Assembly (NCBI GenBank): GCA_037576215.1
Contig: JBANDB010000003.1
Location: 1,240,001-1,304,000, forward strand
Reading direction: 5' to 3'
DNA length: 64,000 nt
Origin: Armillaria gallica
Lineage: Eukaryota > Basidiomycota > Agaricomycetes > Agaricales > Physalacriaceae
A model generated the notes under the pieces. That model was not told the origin of the DNA and searched no databases. It was given only the letters and a program-made list of their open reading frames with translations. This document shows positions 9,768 through 21,480 of the stretch, one piece after another; the first letter of the stretch is position 1, and each line of letters begins with the position of its first letter. The position numbers and the translations under genes are program-made.

Positions 9768-11874
9768 ATGCCCCTCGAAGAATACGTCGATCTCGCCCGA
9801 CAAGTCGACAAAACCTTAGTTTTACGCAGTCTTGGTTTAGCCACCGTGTTTCTGCTGGCGCTCCAAGTTCGAAAGGCCTTATTCACTAGACAAAAGGTAT
9901 TTGTTATATCAACTTCGTCTCGGTAAACGCTGATATCGTCTTAGCTGAAATCAATTCCTACTGTTGGGTCATCTGGTATCATCGGGTCATGGATAGACGC
10001 TTTCAAATTCATTTTTCATGCAAAGGATATCATTGAAGAAGGTCAGAGAATGGTGTGTATCGGTCTGTCTCACGATCTGTGAATTGACTCGTTGTGAATA
10101 GTATGGATCGATATTCAAGGTGCCCTTGCTCGACAGATGGAGGGTTGTGGTCAGCGGAGCAGAGAAAATTAATGACATGCGAAAGGCTTCAGTAGAAGAA
10201 CTGGCTCACTTTGCCGATATTCCTGAAGATGCGAGTGCTATGTGTCGTGCACGAATTATTGGGCTTATGACAACTAGGTGGACTATACTTTTGGTCGCGA
10301 CTCCAGGCTGGACCCTTTCCATAAGGAGGTAGTACGAGGTGCCTTGACCCGCAATATCGCCTCTTGCTTTGCGGACGTTCAGGATGAGATCGAAGCGGCT
10401 TTCAGGGACAACATACCGATGACTGAAGGTGCTAAGACTAACGATGTTTTCGAGTAACTCAGGCTAACGTTACTGCAGATTGGATTGAGATACCTGCATA
10501 TGAAACTATTTTGCAAATTGTATGCAGAGCGAGCAACCGGATGTTTGTCGGGCTTCCTCTCTGTGAGTCACCTCTCCGTCTCGAATCTCGATACCATATT
10601 GATATAAACTCGTTCTTGAGGCCGCAACCCCGAATATATCAAACTCAATATCAACTACACCATCCATATCTTCGCTTTTGGTTGTATTATCAGCATTCTC
10701 CCTACGGTCCTGAAAATGCAAGTCATTCTCACGCAATACTGTTCATACTGGCACTATAACTTCATACAATTAGGCTTCTGTATCCTATCTTCGCGCCCCG
10801 CAGGCGTGCTATAGCCAAGGCAGAGAAATTCCTTGGCGATACCATTCGGGAACGAATGCACCAGCAGGATGTCTATGGGAAAGATTGGCCAGGAAAACCA
10901 GTGAGGAAGTTTTGAGTTCATTCACTTTTTGTCTGACACGACGGTAGAATGACCTCGTCTCGTGGCTGCTTGACATAACTTATGGTGTCGGCAAGAGGCG
11001 CTCAGTAAAAGATATTTGTGATCGGCTGCTCATGTTGAATGCGTCAGCTATCCATACGACAGCTATGGTATGTCGGATTACGCATCACAGAGCTACAGCT
11101 GATTGCGTGCCTACAGAATCTCACTACTGCCCTGTACGCATTGGCTACACACCCTGAGTATGCTGAAATTCTTCGTGACGAAGTGGAGGCTATCATCAAC
11201 GAAGAAGGTTGTACGAAATCTGCAATGGGAAAGATGATCAAGCTCGACAGCTTTGTGAAGGAATCGCAGAGATTGTATGGCAACCCAAGTGTCTGTGAGT
11301 CGTCGATCTGTTCATTACATCAATACCTTCTGACGATTGGGTACAGTCGGAATGCCGCGTAAAACTCGTAAGGACTTTGTATTTTCAGACGGGACGGTGG
11401 TCCCCGCTGGAGTTCACATCGCTGTAGCCGCTCTGTCTACGCATACAGATGAAGTACTTACAAGTTTTTTTTAAAACCATGATGGTCCCTCTCATCATTT
11501 TCCTATGCAGGACAACTACGAGGACCCATTAGAATTCAAGCCATGGAGGTTCTCTGAAAAGGGAACACAAGAAGGCAAGGGCATTCACCAGTACTACATG
11601 GCCACCTTGAGTCTGGATTTCGTCTTCTTTGGCAACGGACGGCCAGCATGGTGCGTATGGGTCGAACTCTCTGAAAACTCCTCAGGTCAACATATCTGTG
11701 TGCAGTCCGGGACGATTCTTCGCTGTCAACGAGTTGAAAGCTCTCATGGCCTACGTTCTCCTGAACTATGACGTGAAGCTTGACAAGTTTCCCACGCCAG
11801 TGTGGTTTTACGAGCATCAGATGCCGAATCCGAACAGCAAGGTGTTGTTCAGGAAGCGCGTACGTACCCTGTGA
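9768..11874 (+). CDS. Cytochrome P450 monooxygenase, multi-exon (basidiomycete secondary-metabolism type)
   Basis: The ATG at 9768 opens an N-terminal membrane anchor (LGLATVFLLALQV). Exon 1 ends at 9896, the first intron is 9897-9944, exon 2 is 9945-10052 (starts LKSIPTVGSSG), the second intron is 10053-10101, and exon 3 starts YGSIFKVPLLD. Later exons give the RNIASCFADVQDEI, YETILQIVCRASNRMFVGL and DLVSWLLDI blocks, then the K-helix ExxR as ESQR (about 11262-11273), and PLEFKPWRFSE. The heme loop FGNGRPAC-PGRFFAVNELK is split by an intron at 11651-11705 inside the Cys codon. The residue usually R or H two before the Cys is Pro. Stop TGA is at 11872-11874. The layout resembles basidiomycete CYP512-like or ent-kaurene-oxidase-like enzymes, which hydroxylate terpenoids in the ER membrane; the subfamily is inference. 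Exons 3 and 4 (around 10242-10280) do not join in frame at any GT-AG pair I found, so there may be a frameshift. Confidence 0.85.
10235..10281 (+). other. Unresolved junction between P450 exons 3 and 4
   Basis: Exon 3 reads to EDASAM in one frame, while the clearly homologous VDYTFG block begins at 10278 in another. The GT candidates at 10235, 10242, 10244 and 10247 all give the wrong phase with the CTAG acceptor at 10277. A one-base indel or a non-canonical splice would explain it. Confidence 0.5.
11651..11705 (+). other. Intron splitting the heme-ligand Cys codon
   Basis: GTGCGTATGG...TGTGCAG, 55 bp. Removing it joins TG and T to make the conserved Cys codon of the P450 heme loop, so this splice is well supported. 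Confidence 0.85.
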
Positions 11875-12194
11875 AAGTGACCATCAATGCAGTTGAGCGT
11901 TGAAGAGTTAAGAAACAGTGGCTATGTCGTTCCAGTACCAGTGTGAATGTATGATGTATCCTGTGCGTAGGAATTAATGTGTGTCTATCGGTCGTGATTA
12001 TGCTATGGACCATTCATTCCGAACAGGCATGCTAAAACACGGACAGTCGATGAAGTGGTGGGCCACCGTGGGGCTTGGCAGGTCTGAGTCCTGTGTGACC
12101 AAGGGATGGGACATCCTAAAAGAACACTTCTAGTCTCACGAGTCCACTGGACCGTGCTGCCACAAGTTTATTCCGAGTCCTATGAATATAGGTA

Positions 12195-12440
12195 TTCGGT
12201 CATTATACCATCCCAATTCGTGTTTTTTGATCGTTCATCACGGCGTTTGCCGTCGCATTCTACCTGGCTTTGCCGTGGGAACGTTTTGGCAAGATTCATC
12301 ATTTTCCTGGGATTCTTTTGCCTTTCTTATCACCAGCTTTTTTTTCATCCGGTTTTTCTTGATAACGAACCACCACCTGACGGCGACGACGATTCCGTTC
12401 AAGAGCATGCCGCAATGACAGTGAAGTATTCAGAGAACAC
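12195..12440 (+). repeat. Dispersed direct repeat, copy 1 of 2
   Basis: From TCGGTCATTATACCATCCCA onward this matches 14568-14815 along its whole length. One frame of both copies ends in an acidic DNEPPP/DDEPPP-type tail, so the repeat may come from a protein-coding element, but stops and indels break the frame differently in each. It lies just downstream of the P450 gene and keeps more CpG than copy 2. Confidence 0.7.
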
Positions 12441-12459
12441 CCAACAATATTCCTTGTGA

Positions 12460-14200
12460 TATACAATGGAGAATTTCTACTGGTACGTAAACTGATTTTA
12501 CTCCATGGTTTGAACTCAATGTATCACAGGTTTCCCTATTTGTTTATCCACATAAAGTTCCTTCAGAAAACGAGAGCGAGAGACAACATGAACAAGATGA
12601 CAGCAGCCTTGGAATGAGGAAAAAGAGAGCCAAAGCCGAAATTGGACCAATGACGACAAAACAGAAGTCGGACCGAACTTGCTGGCCTACTTGGATGACT
12701 TCGAGGACAGGGCCAGAGCCAGGAGTCCGGCCGTCTGACTAGTCTGAGTCCGACCATGAGTCCAGACACCGCTAAATCTGTTCCTACAGCGGAGGCATGA
12801 GCGCTGAGGCACTGTAAATAAGTCCTATTGGTATTTATCCTTCCCTCCCTACTATACGGTTGACTTCAGAGATGTTAATTGAAGGAGGGAAGATGTTTTC
12901 GCTTGGAGTCAGGATTGGTCCGGACTGGCCACATGGCAAGCCAAATCGAGGGCTCTAAGTCACTGTGTACCCTTCCTCTCCTTGATAAATGTTGAAAATG
13001 ATGTTCTGACATATTCATGAGCTTTTCCTAGTATCTAGCATAGTCATATACTGCTCCCAAAAGCTCATAGATGAGTCTCGAAAGTACCAACCAAATCAGG
13101 AAGCAATGTAACACAGCCACTTGAGCACCTTTTTTGCTGCGTCCATCTATAATCATATTTCGTTCATTGGAAAACTCTTTATACGACCAAATGTGTGTAC
13201 CGTTAACCGTAGGCATAAATTTGGGGCAAGTTGCAGTGAGAAAGACTCCTGGTCGGACCGGTTGGATGGCCAGACTCCTCGGTCCGGCCTCATTCTGACG
13301 ACTTCAATGCGACTCTTATCTTCAAGATTTCTGTCTGACATGCCGGCTGTCACTCTCACGTTCACTTCTGGGTAGAAGTACTGTGGAACCTCTCGTCAAC
13401 TCGTTTCCGCTTTCAAATGTCGATGATACTCTGGCCCACTCTGTTTTGTCACTTTGCAGACATGTAGGTGGTGTGCTTCTTTGCAATCAGGGCTGACTGT
13501 GACTATTCTACATTCTGTAGTGCTTGGAGGGGCTTGCTTAGAAACATTGCAAAGAGTGGATGGCGGTCGACTCTGTCTGGGGAATTTTGGTGAGGATGTC
13601 CCGGCCCTTCTGTACGTCATATCGTCACTTACGTATACCAGGGCTCTGGAATCCTACGAAAATGCTATGCCTCAACTCTCTATATGATTGTGCTATGATT
13701 TCATGGCCGAGGTATGTGATAAACTGTCTCTAACTTTGCAGGAAGGTGCCAAGGTAAGAATCTTTCCCCAATATCCTCTACTATTTCTTCTCAACAAAAT
13801 TATGGCATGCTCAGGATGGTTGCTTTATTGTGAATAGCATGCATACGTCTGCCTGAAGCTTTGATCTCATACCACTAGGTGGAAGGAGGGATGATGCATC
13901 ACTTGATGTTACAGGGATTCACTACAGTCAGGAGAGGTGGATTCATGGAAATCATTGATGTGTGTTTTTCTCTGTTTCGTCGTATCACGCTGGGCTGAAT
14001 GTTATTCTTTACAGGCGGTCGAAGAACAACAAGCTTGCTAGCTTGTTATTATCTCAGAGCTTGGTAGTCACAGCCATCAATAACCAATCATCATTGCTAC
14101 TTCTTGCCAATCTCTTGACAACGGCAACTCATACTGGACCCCTCATAGAAGGTCTCGTCCCGTTCTAATTACCCATCAATGCAAAATATTCATCCCATGA
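12460..14200. other. No recognised gene
   Basis: Several short frames (for example 13454-13687 plus, 13396-13620 minus) overlap on opposite strands and lack motifs. Small GTAAG/TAG signals are present but give no consistent gene model. Confidence 0.4.
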
Positions 14201-14209
14201 ACCTATATC

Positions 14210-14505
14210 CATGGCTCCCCAATGTTGTATTTCACTTGAATAGCCTCTTGTCAATTTCTTGCGACCTACAAGAGGCTTGACCAGGACAGAGACTGGTCTT
14301 CACAAAATAGGCGCTAGTTACTGATGGAATCTGCGTGAAGGACACTGCTAATAAATCTGCCTTGGTATCCAGTAACGGAAATCTACCTTCACAAGCCAGC
14401 CGACTGTGATGCTTCCGGTGATGCACATCATGGATCTGCAAAAAGAGGGATCTGGAACTTCATGCCGGTTTCCATGTGCTGAATTTGGGTCACTATTTCT
14501 GGAAC
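14210..14505. repeat. Dispersed repeat, copy 1 (paralogue of 17500-17810)
   Basis: The blocks GAGACTGGTCTT, GGCGCTAGTTACTGATGGAAT, TGCTAATAAATCTGC and CTGTGATGCTTCC occur in the same order at 17575-17790. A sub-block around 14460-14505 (GCCGGTTTCCATGTGCTGA) also occurs reversed inside the MITE at 53663-54294 (about 54035-54095). Confidence 0.6.
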
Positions 14506-14567
14506 TGGGGAGCATACTAATAGGAATCAGATCATGCCACTCGAATGCGATGGCCCTCAAATGCTGG

Positions 14568-14830
14568 TTCAGTCATTATACCATCCCAATTCACAGTTTT
14601 TGATCGTTCATCACGGCGTTTGCCGTTGAATTTTACCTGGCTTTGCTGTGGGAAAGTTTTGGCAGATTCATCAATTTCCTGGGATTCCTTTGCCTTTCTT
14701 ATCACCGGCTTCTTTTCATCCAGGTTTTCTTGATGATGAACCACCACCTGGTGATGACGATGATTCCACTCAAGAGTATGCCACAATACCAACACAGGAT
14801 TCATTGGCTACCTCCCTCAGATATTCAGAT
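14568..14830 (+). repeat. Dispersed direct repeat, copy 2 of 2
   Basis: Matches 12195-12440; the differences are mostly transitions that remove CpG. It begins TTCAGTCATTATACCATCCC and one frame encodes an FHPGFLDDEPPPGDDDDS-type tail. It adjoins the previous repeat, so both may belong to one older element. Confidence 0.7.
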
Positions 14831-15900
14831 GTAAAGCCGATATGAACTTGATTCAAGTCCTTGCCGAATACTCTTCAGAATGTTCCAAACACTGACTTTC
14901 CTTCAGACACAAATGGCCAATTCTACGACAACATCCTCTACTTACAACTTAGCAGGGGTGCCAGTATCAGGGAATGGACTATATACAATGAGCTGGAACC
15001 AATAGGATCATACCACGGTGGTATGTGATTGATCCTGTGGCCCTAGTCTTGTCAAAACTAAATAAAGACCCATTGTAGGAACATTCTCGTTTCATACATC
15101 ATCTGGCTGTTCACAACACGAACGGCGAAGTTCCTTCTGCGTCTCTGGTACAACTCTGACCACATTATATACATGCAGTGTCCATCGTCTCTGGCTACTA
15201 TTTCGCAATAATGAAGTTATATTCGCTTTGCACACTTCACGAGGTTCGTCTCTGGCGCCTATAAAGAAGAAATCTACTCAAATTGCTTTTAGACCTAGTG
15301 TGGTACCCGTTCAGGCCTTAGCTTATGTCAAGCCTGAACGGCAGCATCCAGAGTATGAAGAGCCTATATATGTGCAGTGATAACGGGAAGTGATGGTGTG
15401 GGTGCAGAATAATGTCCTTCATTCTTTCTGTCATCTCCGTTGTGCTGCACCACATCTATGTGTGCACCAAATTTTGGCTTTCACCTTGATACAGTGACTA
15501 GGTGCTACGCTACATCTACTTTCACTCACTGCTCCTCCAGTCGCACTTTCCTACCATTCAAAAACGGAGTTCCTGCAGAATCCACCTGGGCAGCTGCCCA
15601 TCCGCTTCGCATCTGCCAAGCGATACATTGTCCGCCTGGCCATATGCTATCCACCACGAAACTGCCTCGTTTCATGGTAATTTGACTAGCCTAGGCTCCA
15701 GGAGCTGACAGCTATCAACCTGAAGCGCCTGCGCCAGCGGATGGCAGAAGGATCATCCTTGAAAGAGCGGACAAATTGGCTGACAGCGGATAGCCATATA
15801 TGGCTATTCTCAAACCAGACCAGATGAGGAAGGTGTTGCAGAGTGCACTCGATGACGCTGGAGTAGCTCGTGCAGCTGATTTCAGCGTGACAGCTCATGT
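14831..15900. other. No recognised gene
   Basis: Short frames only (15440-15685 plus, 15686-15898 minus). Several AGCGGAT-type words begin at about 15734 and continue into the LTR-like segment that follows. Confidence 0.35.
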
Positions 15901-15909
15901 CAAATACCA

Positions 15910-16250
15910 GCTTTGAAGGTAAATTCAGGGCTATCGGAGCGGGCAGGTGCGGAAGCGGGGGCTGGATTTGGATCTGCTACTATATAAGCACGCATATTGT
16001 ACTTTGAAGGACAGTTAATCTCACTTGCTCATAGCACACTAAAGGAATAAATTCCACTACTCTCCTAAGCATATCTAGCTGCCTCTGAGCCTAGCATTGC
16101 GAAGCGGATTGCCAGGAATTCTCCTTTTCTCTCGCTATCTTCACACAACCGCTCTCTGTTCAGCATCCTAAGCGGATGCTTGGACTACTTCTTTCTATTG
16201 TATCCGCAGACAGAGCGGATTCTATCAGATCCCTTCAGAGCGGGTGGTAA
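15910..16250 (+). repeat. LTR-like fragment with AGCGGAT words and TATA box
   Basis: AGCGG words recur (near 15930, 16103, 16170, 16210 and 16236). TATATAAG lies at about 15981 and GGAATAAATT, a poly-A signal, about 60 bp later. This promoter-plus-poly-A layout is typical of an LTR, but I could not define the ends, so the call is tentative. Confidence 0.35.
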
Positions 16251-16739
16251 CCCTCCTTGCGTATACAAAAGATCTTGCAGATGCAGATGCGACTTTCTCT
16301 TACCAGAGAGTTTGCTAGCCTTACACTGTTTTTTGCTATACATATGTTACTTCATACCACCTTCATTTTTCATATTGGTCATGTCATTTTTGTTTATGTC
16401 CCTCCTTGAACTTCTCACGTTTTATACTATACACTATGAAGTATTGCACGCGCATCAGCATCAGCATCGTGATCATTGTATATCTACTCTTCTTTTCACA
16501 TCTCTCGCAATACATACAATGCATACATTTGTGACCTCTCTATAGCTCCTCTGTACACAGTTTTTAAGAACAAATATGTTATGGATATTGTGCCTTTTTT
16601 GGCTAGTGTACGAGTCAACATATGCCTCCTCTCAGCCTTCTCGGCCTTGACCTCAGCTTACTAGTACTTTCTCTTGATTTCTCCTTTCTTCTTCCAAACA
16701 CTAGAATATAACGGAACATTGTGGAATATTAATGACTCG

Positions 16740-17100
16740 AAACCCTAGTATATAAACATTGTCTGTACTACTTGGAACTCAATCTAATTTCACTACTCTT
16801 CAACGTCCACTTAACTGTGTGATCTAAGCATATCTGATCGGTTATGCCTAGCGCTTGCCGTTCCGTTTGCCTTCCGACTACGCCTAGCACTTGTTGGAAA
16901 CCCCATCAGTTATGCCTAGTGCTTGCTGACACCCTCGTTAACTATGCCTAGTACTTGTTAACACCCATATCGGATCCCTCTTGGTGGTTGGAACTCGGCT
17001 TTAGGACATCCTCGCTCACAACTTGGGTTTTACTTGAGTATTCATTACTTCATGTATCACTCTAATTACTCTGATTCTTAACAGAATACATTACGAATTT
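16740..17100 (+). repeat. LTR-like 3' part with tandem motif
   Basis: It has a TATATAAAC box near 16750, a tandem motif (16842-16965), and then TTCTTAACAG followed by TTGGTGCTACTCAGCGG. That order resembles the end of an LTR followed by a primer-binding site. No coding region follows, and the upstream boundary is unclear. Confidence 0.3.
16842..16965 (+). repeat. Four imperfect tandem units of about 31-36 bp
   Basis: Units start at about 16842, 16878, 16909 and 16942, each carrying the core TATGCCTAGYRCTTG followed by a short variable spacer, often ending in ACACCC or CCCC. Confidence 0.8.
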
Positions 17101-17499
17101 GGTGCTACTCAGCGGCCATTGACAGTCATCGTCAAAGAACAGATGACAGAAAATGGAAGGGTGTCTAAATTGTCAAGCCTTTCTTCACTTTGGTGAGACC
17201 CATTAGGGGCAGAAGAAGCACATATGTTAACAGTATCGCAACCATTGTGTTGGATGACCTTGTATTCGGCATGGTAGGCACCACCTGTGATGTTAGTGTA
17301 GTCACCTGCCTCATTGTTTTTCTATGAGTCATAGGGTAGGGCTTGTTGGTTCGAAGAATCATGGGAATAAATGTACGATGATGATGGCACCCTCTGTGAG
17401 AAAGATATGGATTAGCATAATGTATGCCCATGGTAAGAGATGGCCTCACCACAAATGTCTTTGAAATATGTCATGTACCTTGTTAGCAGATATTGGAAC

Positions 17500-17810
17500 T
17501 TCATTGATAGGGTCCTACCAACATAGCTCAATGCAGTCTAATGACAGTGTTGACCTACAAATAGCTCGGTCAGAATGGAGACTGGTCTTTAAAAAAATGG
17601 GCACTGATTATCGATGGAATCTGCATTGAAGGACAGTGCTAATAAATCTGCGAGGACGATACCAAGTGGTCTCGGTATTCAGTGCCAGAGTATCTACCTG
17701 CAGGAGTTCACTAACTGTGATGCTTCCACAGATGCACGTCATGACTCTGCGAAAAGAGGGATCAGGCACTTCGTGCTAGTTTCTGTATGCCAAGTTTGGG
17801 CCACTATTTA
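17500..17810. repeat. Dispersed repeat, copy 2 (paralogue of 14210-14505)
   Basis: Aligns in direct orientation with the 14.2-kb copy across GAGACTGGTCTT and TGCTAATAAATCTGC up to GGGCCACTATTTACC. The 160-codon frame at 17614-18096 that starts inside it is not conserved in the other copy. Confidence 0.6.
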
Positions 17811-18630
17811 CCAAATTGGACTATCTTCTTGCGACTCATACAATGTTGGTACGATGACTGGAAGATGGGACAGATACACAGTCTACAGAGCACAATTTAA
17901 AAGTAATCGAGCCGCCTGCAGCTTTGCTAATACTTTTGTAATACTTACCTCTTCACACAGTACATCCATGTCATTCAGAGTCAGCTTGGTATCGATGCAC
18001 AAAAGGCAAGTTTCTAGGGCTGTGTGCCATAATCCTATTGTACAGGAATATGGCTTACATGTATGGTATATGTACCGATGCTGCAAGTACCTCTAGCCCC
18101 ACCATACAATATGGCCATCAATAGCTGTATGTCTGTGGCAGTGCTACAAAGGGGGAACACATTTTTGAGGTTCTTGAGTGCTTTTGAAGACATACTAGAA
18201 CAACTCACCACTGTCTTCTATAGGACCCCGACACATTAGATACCTTCAGAACTCAAAATACTGCATGCAAAGCACTATGACATCAGTCAATAACCCCTGA
18301 GGTCTTTTTAACTGGACTAAAACAGTCAATTTCATGGCCAGAATATGCTCTGAAGATATCAAAGTGTACGCTACATTGATCATCACTGCATTTCACACTA
18401 AAATCAAGTCATTTATAGGTACATACCCAGTAGCTATGAATATGGCCGTATATATGACCATCATGGCCATAATTATATGGTCTGAAGCCATCAGTGTTCT
18501 TGACTATACGGTTTATGGATGGTGCGCAGCCCATCAATCTCTATGTCAAAATTATAATATTTGTCTATCCATGTTCTATTATGGTAATCCTTTTTTCTGA
18601 ACCTGTATTTCTGCAGATGCTCAATTATGA
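17811..18630. other. No recognised gene
   Basis: AT-rich and CpG-poor, with short frames only. Nothing recognisable. Confidence 0.4.
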
Positions 18631-18633
18631 TGT

Positions 18634-18670
18634 ACTTTGACCTCCAGAAAATGACATTGGAGGTCAAAGT
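18634..18670. repeat. Short perfect hairpin
   Basis: ACTTTGACCTCC (18634-18645) and its exact complement GGAGGTCAAAGT (18659-18670) are separated by a 13-nt loop. It lies just upstream of the SINE-like sequence and could be the end of a small element. Confidence 0.7.
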
Positions 18671-18691
18671 ATGTCATAAGTGGCCATCTGG

Positions 18692-19110
18692 GGGCAGATG
18701 GTGTAGTGGTCATCTCTGCTCACTCAGTTGTATCTTGCTCCATATAGAGAATTTTATTTTCATGCTCACGAGTTTGAGCCCCCCACCCCCTGGAAAGTAA
18801 CACTCTAGACACTTTTCGGGTTCTACCACTTCCGATGTCCCAATCACGTGAAACCCAGCTGCCCTTTCAAAACATGATCAAGCCATGTGGATACCCCTCT
18901 CTAAAATCACACCCAATCTTATCTCTCCTTGCCATTCTTGGCATCGGTTCGAGCCCCTTCCAGTGATCTTTTGAATAAGACTGGGAAATGGAGTCATGTG
19001 CTGCAAGGCTGATGCCTGGTTGAGACCCAGGTGCAAACAAAATGGAGTGGTGATCCAAGCACCATGGCCCAGCACATTGCCTCTGCATCAATTGATCACA
19101 CTGTGTTGGT
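18692..19110 (+). mobile_element. Possible second tRNA-derived SINE
   Basis: GGCAGATGGTGTAGTGGTCA contains a perfect A box (TGGTGTAGTGG). A degenerate B box, AGTTTGAGCCC, lies about 50 bp downstream, and a second perfect B-box word, GGTTCGAGCCC, at about 18948. There is no acceptor-stem pairing or anticodon arm that would make a functional tRNA. I could not find flanking duplications or an A-rich tail, so the 3' limit is a guess. Confidence 0.35.
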
Positions 19111-19349
19111 GATCTTCGCTGAGTAAGGCAAGTCTGGGAAGGGAGTTAGGAGAAGGACTGAGATCGACGGAGTCTGGTGGGAAAAAGGGGCTAGGCCATG
19201 AGAAGGGTTAGGTGAAGAAATGAATGTGGCAGACAGATTGCGGCCATACTTGGCAGAGGTCAGGATTTCTCAAAGGGGAGAAGATGGCAGTGTCCAAGTT
19301 GCACCAAATTATCAAGGGCGAGGGATAATTCTGTGTCAACAGTGCATGG

Positions 19350-21061
19350 TGTCACGCCCGCAGCATGTCTAAGGGTGTAATTTTGCAAAATGTCATACCT
19401 TACACTTTAGCAATGCAGAGGCATCGCAAGTGGGCTGATAATGCAAGTGGCATGTGAAGAAGCAAGGTCACCAAGGTAGAGAGCTCTATAATAGAAAAAG
19501 AAGCAACAGAATTAAAACATAAGGACTTTGTCATTGCACTGTACCTTATGGGCATGCACGGCAACAAGACTGAAGGGCAAGCTAGATTTCCAAACCACCC
19601 GTTTGCAATAGAGGACTCAGCTGGAGTAGGATGTGCTTGTACGTGGGCTGAGGCTAATTTAGATAACGATGTGTCTGTTATCTATGACACGTGGTCCCTG
19701 GAGATCCGGAAAAATGATATCATGCATGGGGTAATCAAGAGAACCCTGAGCATGGCCTAGAAACAGGCTTCAGCTGATGGAAATAGTGAGCAGACTGGAA
19801 AGCCAAGGCATTTCTTGGTTACTGAGTCTAGAACATGACACTGTCACCTTTGGAGCAGACCCAAAAGCTGAGTATGAAGTGTGATCGGTGATCGAGGATT
19901 AAGCAGCTATTGAGTGCACGGTCACGAGCTACTCTGCTGCTAGGGAGAGCGATGTTGACATTGCTTAGCTCTTTGAGGATACTAAAAAGAGGAACAAGTA
20001 GCATGCTGCCTAGAGCACTGGGCCAACTCGGATGAGGAATACCCAGCTGAAAAAGAAGTAAATTACTAAAAATCCATTTGTAACAATCAATCTCCTGTAG
20101 TATAAGTAGAGTAGATTTCATGTATTAAAGCTAAGCTACCTACCCACCATATAATGTAATAAAGTTTCAGTTTGGATCTGGACTTGTTGCGCCATGTAAG
20201 AGTTAGTGACTTCGAGCCTCAGCTACAACTTAAGTTTAGCGAGCTCACAGAGAAATTGAATAAAAGAGAAATTTTGGATACAAACTTCGGTTTACTTGAG
20301 ATAAGAAAGAGATTTGGAAGCAGTGATGCTGCACCTATCTTGAGAGGTTTACTTGGTTACATCTGAAAAAGAGCTCTGTTCCTTTTCTGGTTCAGTGTAA
20401 GAAAGAGAAGTTGTATTGTGCCGGCCTCTGTGTAGGTCTAGAAGTAGTTGCAAGGGAATCAGCCAGATTAAGCTGTTCTAACAGTTGCATGAAGTGTGAC
20501 AGGTGTGTGCAGTTGGACCTCACGGCATTGTTGTTAGGGTGAGTGCACTGTGTGTGAGGACTTGTGGGGACGGTTTTGAGAATAATTGAGATTTGAGTGG
20601 GAGTGCTGAGGGCCTCCATCATGACAAGTTTGGAAGTCAGGTTTAGCCACTAAGAGAAAGGCAGTGTCGCATGCAGATTGGATCTTGCAGTGGGTTGTAC
20701 TTAGCGAGCTCACTGACCAGACTTGGTCATTTTGCAGGTCTGCATATCTGTGTGTTTTGTCTTTTGAAATATCCTTTGCCTTGAGGGTTGCATGGTTCAC
20801 CATGCTCTCTTGTAAAAAGCTCTGAAGAGATAGAGAATTTGAGGCTAGTTTGATAATACTACGTTATTGTGCGCATCATTCTAGCAAGCTCACTGAGAGA
20901 AATTGAGATACTGTCAGCACATAAGTGTAATTAAAATCCTTGCTCCCCTCTGCACTTAAGGAGATTGTGTGTGTGTGTGTTTTGTGGGATTGAGTTAGGT
21001 TTTGTGTGTGTTCACGCTAGGCTGTGCTCAGTTTCATGGGTGCCCATCACCAGCCTTGTCA
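19350..21061 (+). mobile_element. Solo LTR, family B (copy 1)
   Basis: Begins TGTCACGCCCGCAGCATGTC and ends CCAGCCTTGTCA. It is the same sequence as 36341-38038 and the reverse of 47109-48821. Flanking 4-mers ATGG and ACAG differ by two transitions, a weak target-site duplication. It contains a GTAATAAAG poly-A-like signal near 20156 and a TG dinucleotide run near 20967. Short open frames inside (for example 19548-19760) recur in copy 2 only because the DNA is duplicated. No internal retrotransposon region adjoins it. Confidence 0.75.
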
Positions 21062-21480
21062 ACAGGCTAGTTAAGCTGAACCAAATCGATGACATCATAT
21101 ATATGCAGCAACCAAAGTACAAGTAGCAAAATTGGACTATGTTTACATAACCAATATACTTAGATTCAAAAAAAAAAAAACAAGTGGCTATCTATGCAAG
21201 AGCCATTGAAAGCATACCAGCTTCAATTCACAAGGAAATTCTTTGAGCCATACAAAAACAAGTCTTTGTTTTTCACAAAGAATGTTTTCTTTGTAACAGA
21301 TTTTTTGAAATGTAATTAGATGAAACATTACATGGTCAATTTCACTGTTTTTACTTGATTTTCACCCAATACACAAGTTTATGTTGGTTTAATAACCAAA
21401 AAAAAGGCAACATTTGGTAGAGATATACAAAAAATACATTTCTTCTCTATACAACAAAATATTACTGTGGACGGTTCATG
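21062..21480. other. AT-rich, no gene seen
   Basis: Contains a poly-A run at about 21169 and AT-rich low-complexity sequence. Nothing else is supported. Confidence 0.5.

Noticed and set aside
12106..12459. 117-codon frame after the P450 gene
   Set aside because: It overlaps a dispersed repeat whose second copy breaks the frame.
17614..18096. 160-codon plus-strand frame
   Set aside because: It starts within a dispersed repeat and is not open in the paralogue at 14.2-14.5 kb; no motifs.
18692..18800. tRNA gene
   Set aside because: The A box is perfect, but acceptor and anticodon stems do not pair and the B box is degenerate and too far away.
19548..19760. Conserved small frame in LTR B copies 1 and 2
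   Set aside because: Copy 3 does not keep it; differences between copies are not biased to silent sites as far as can be read.
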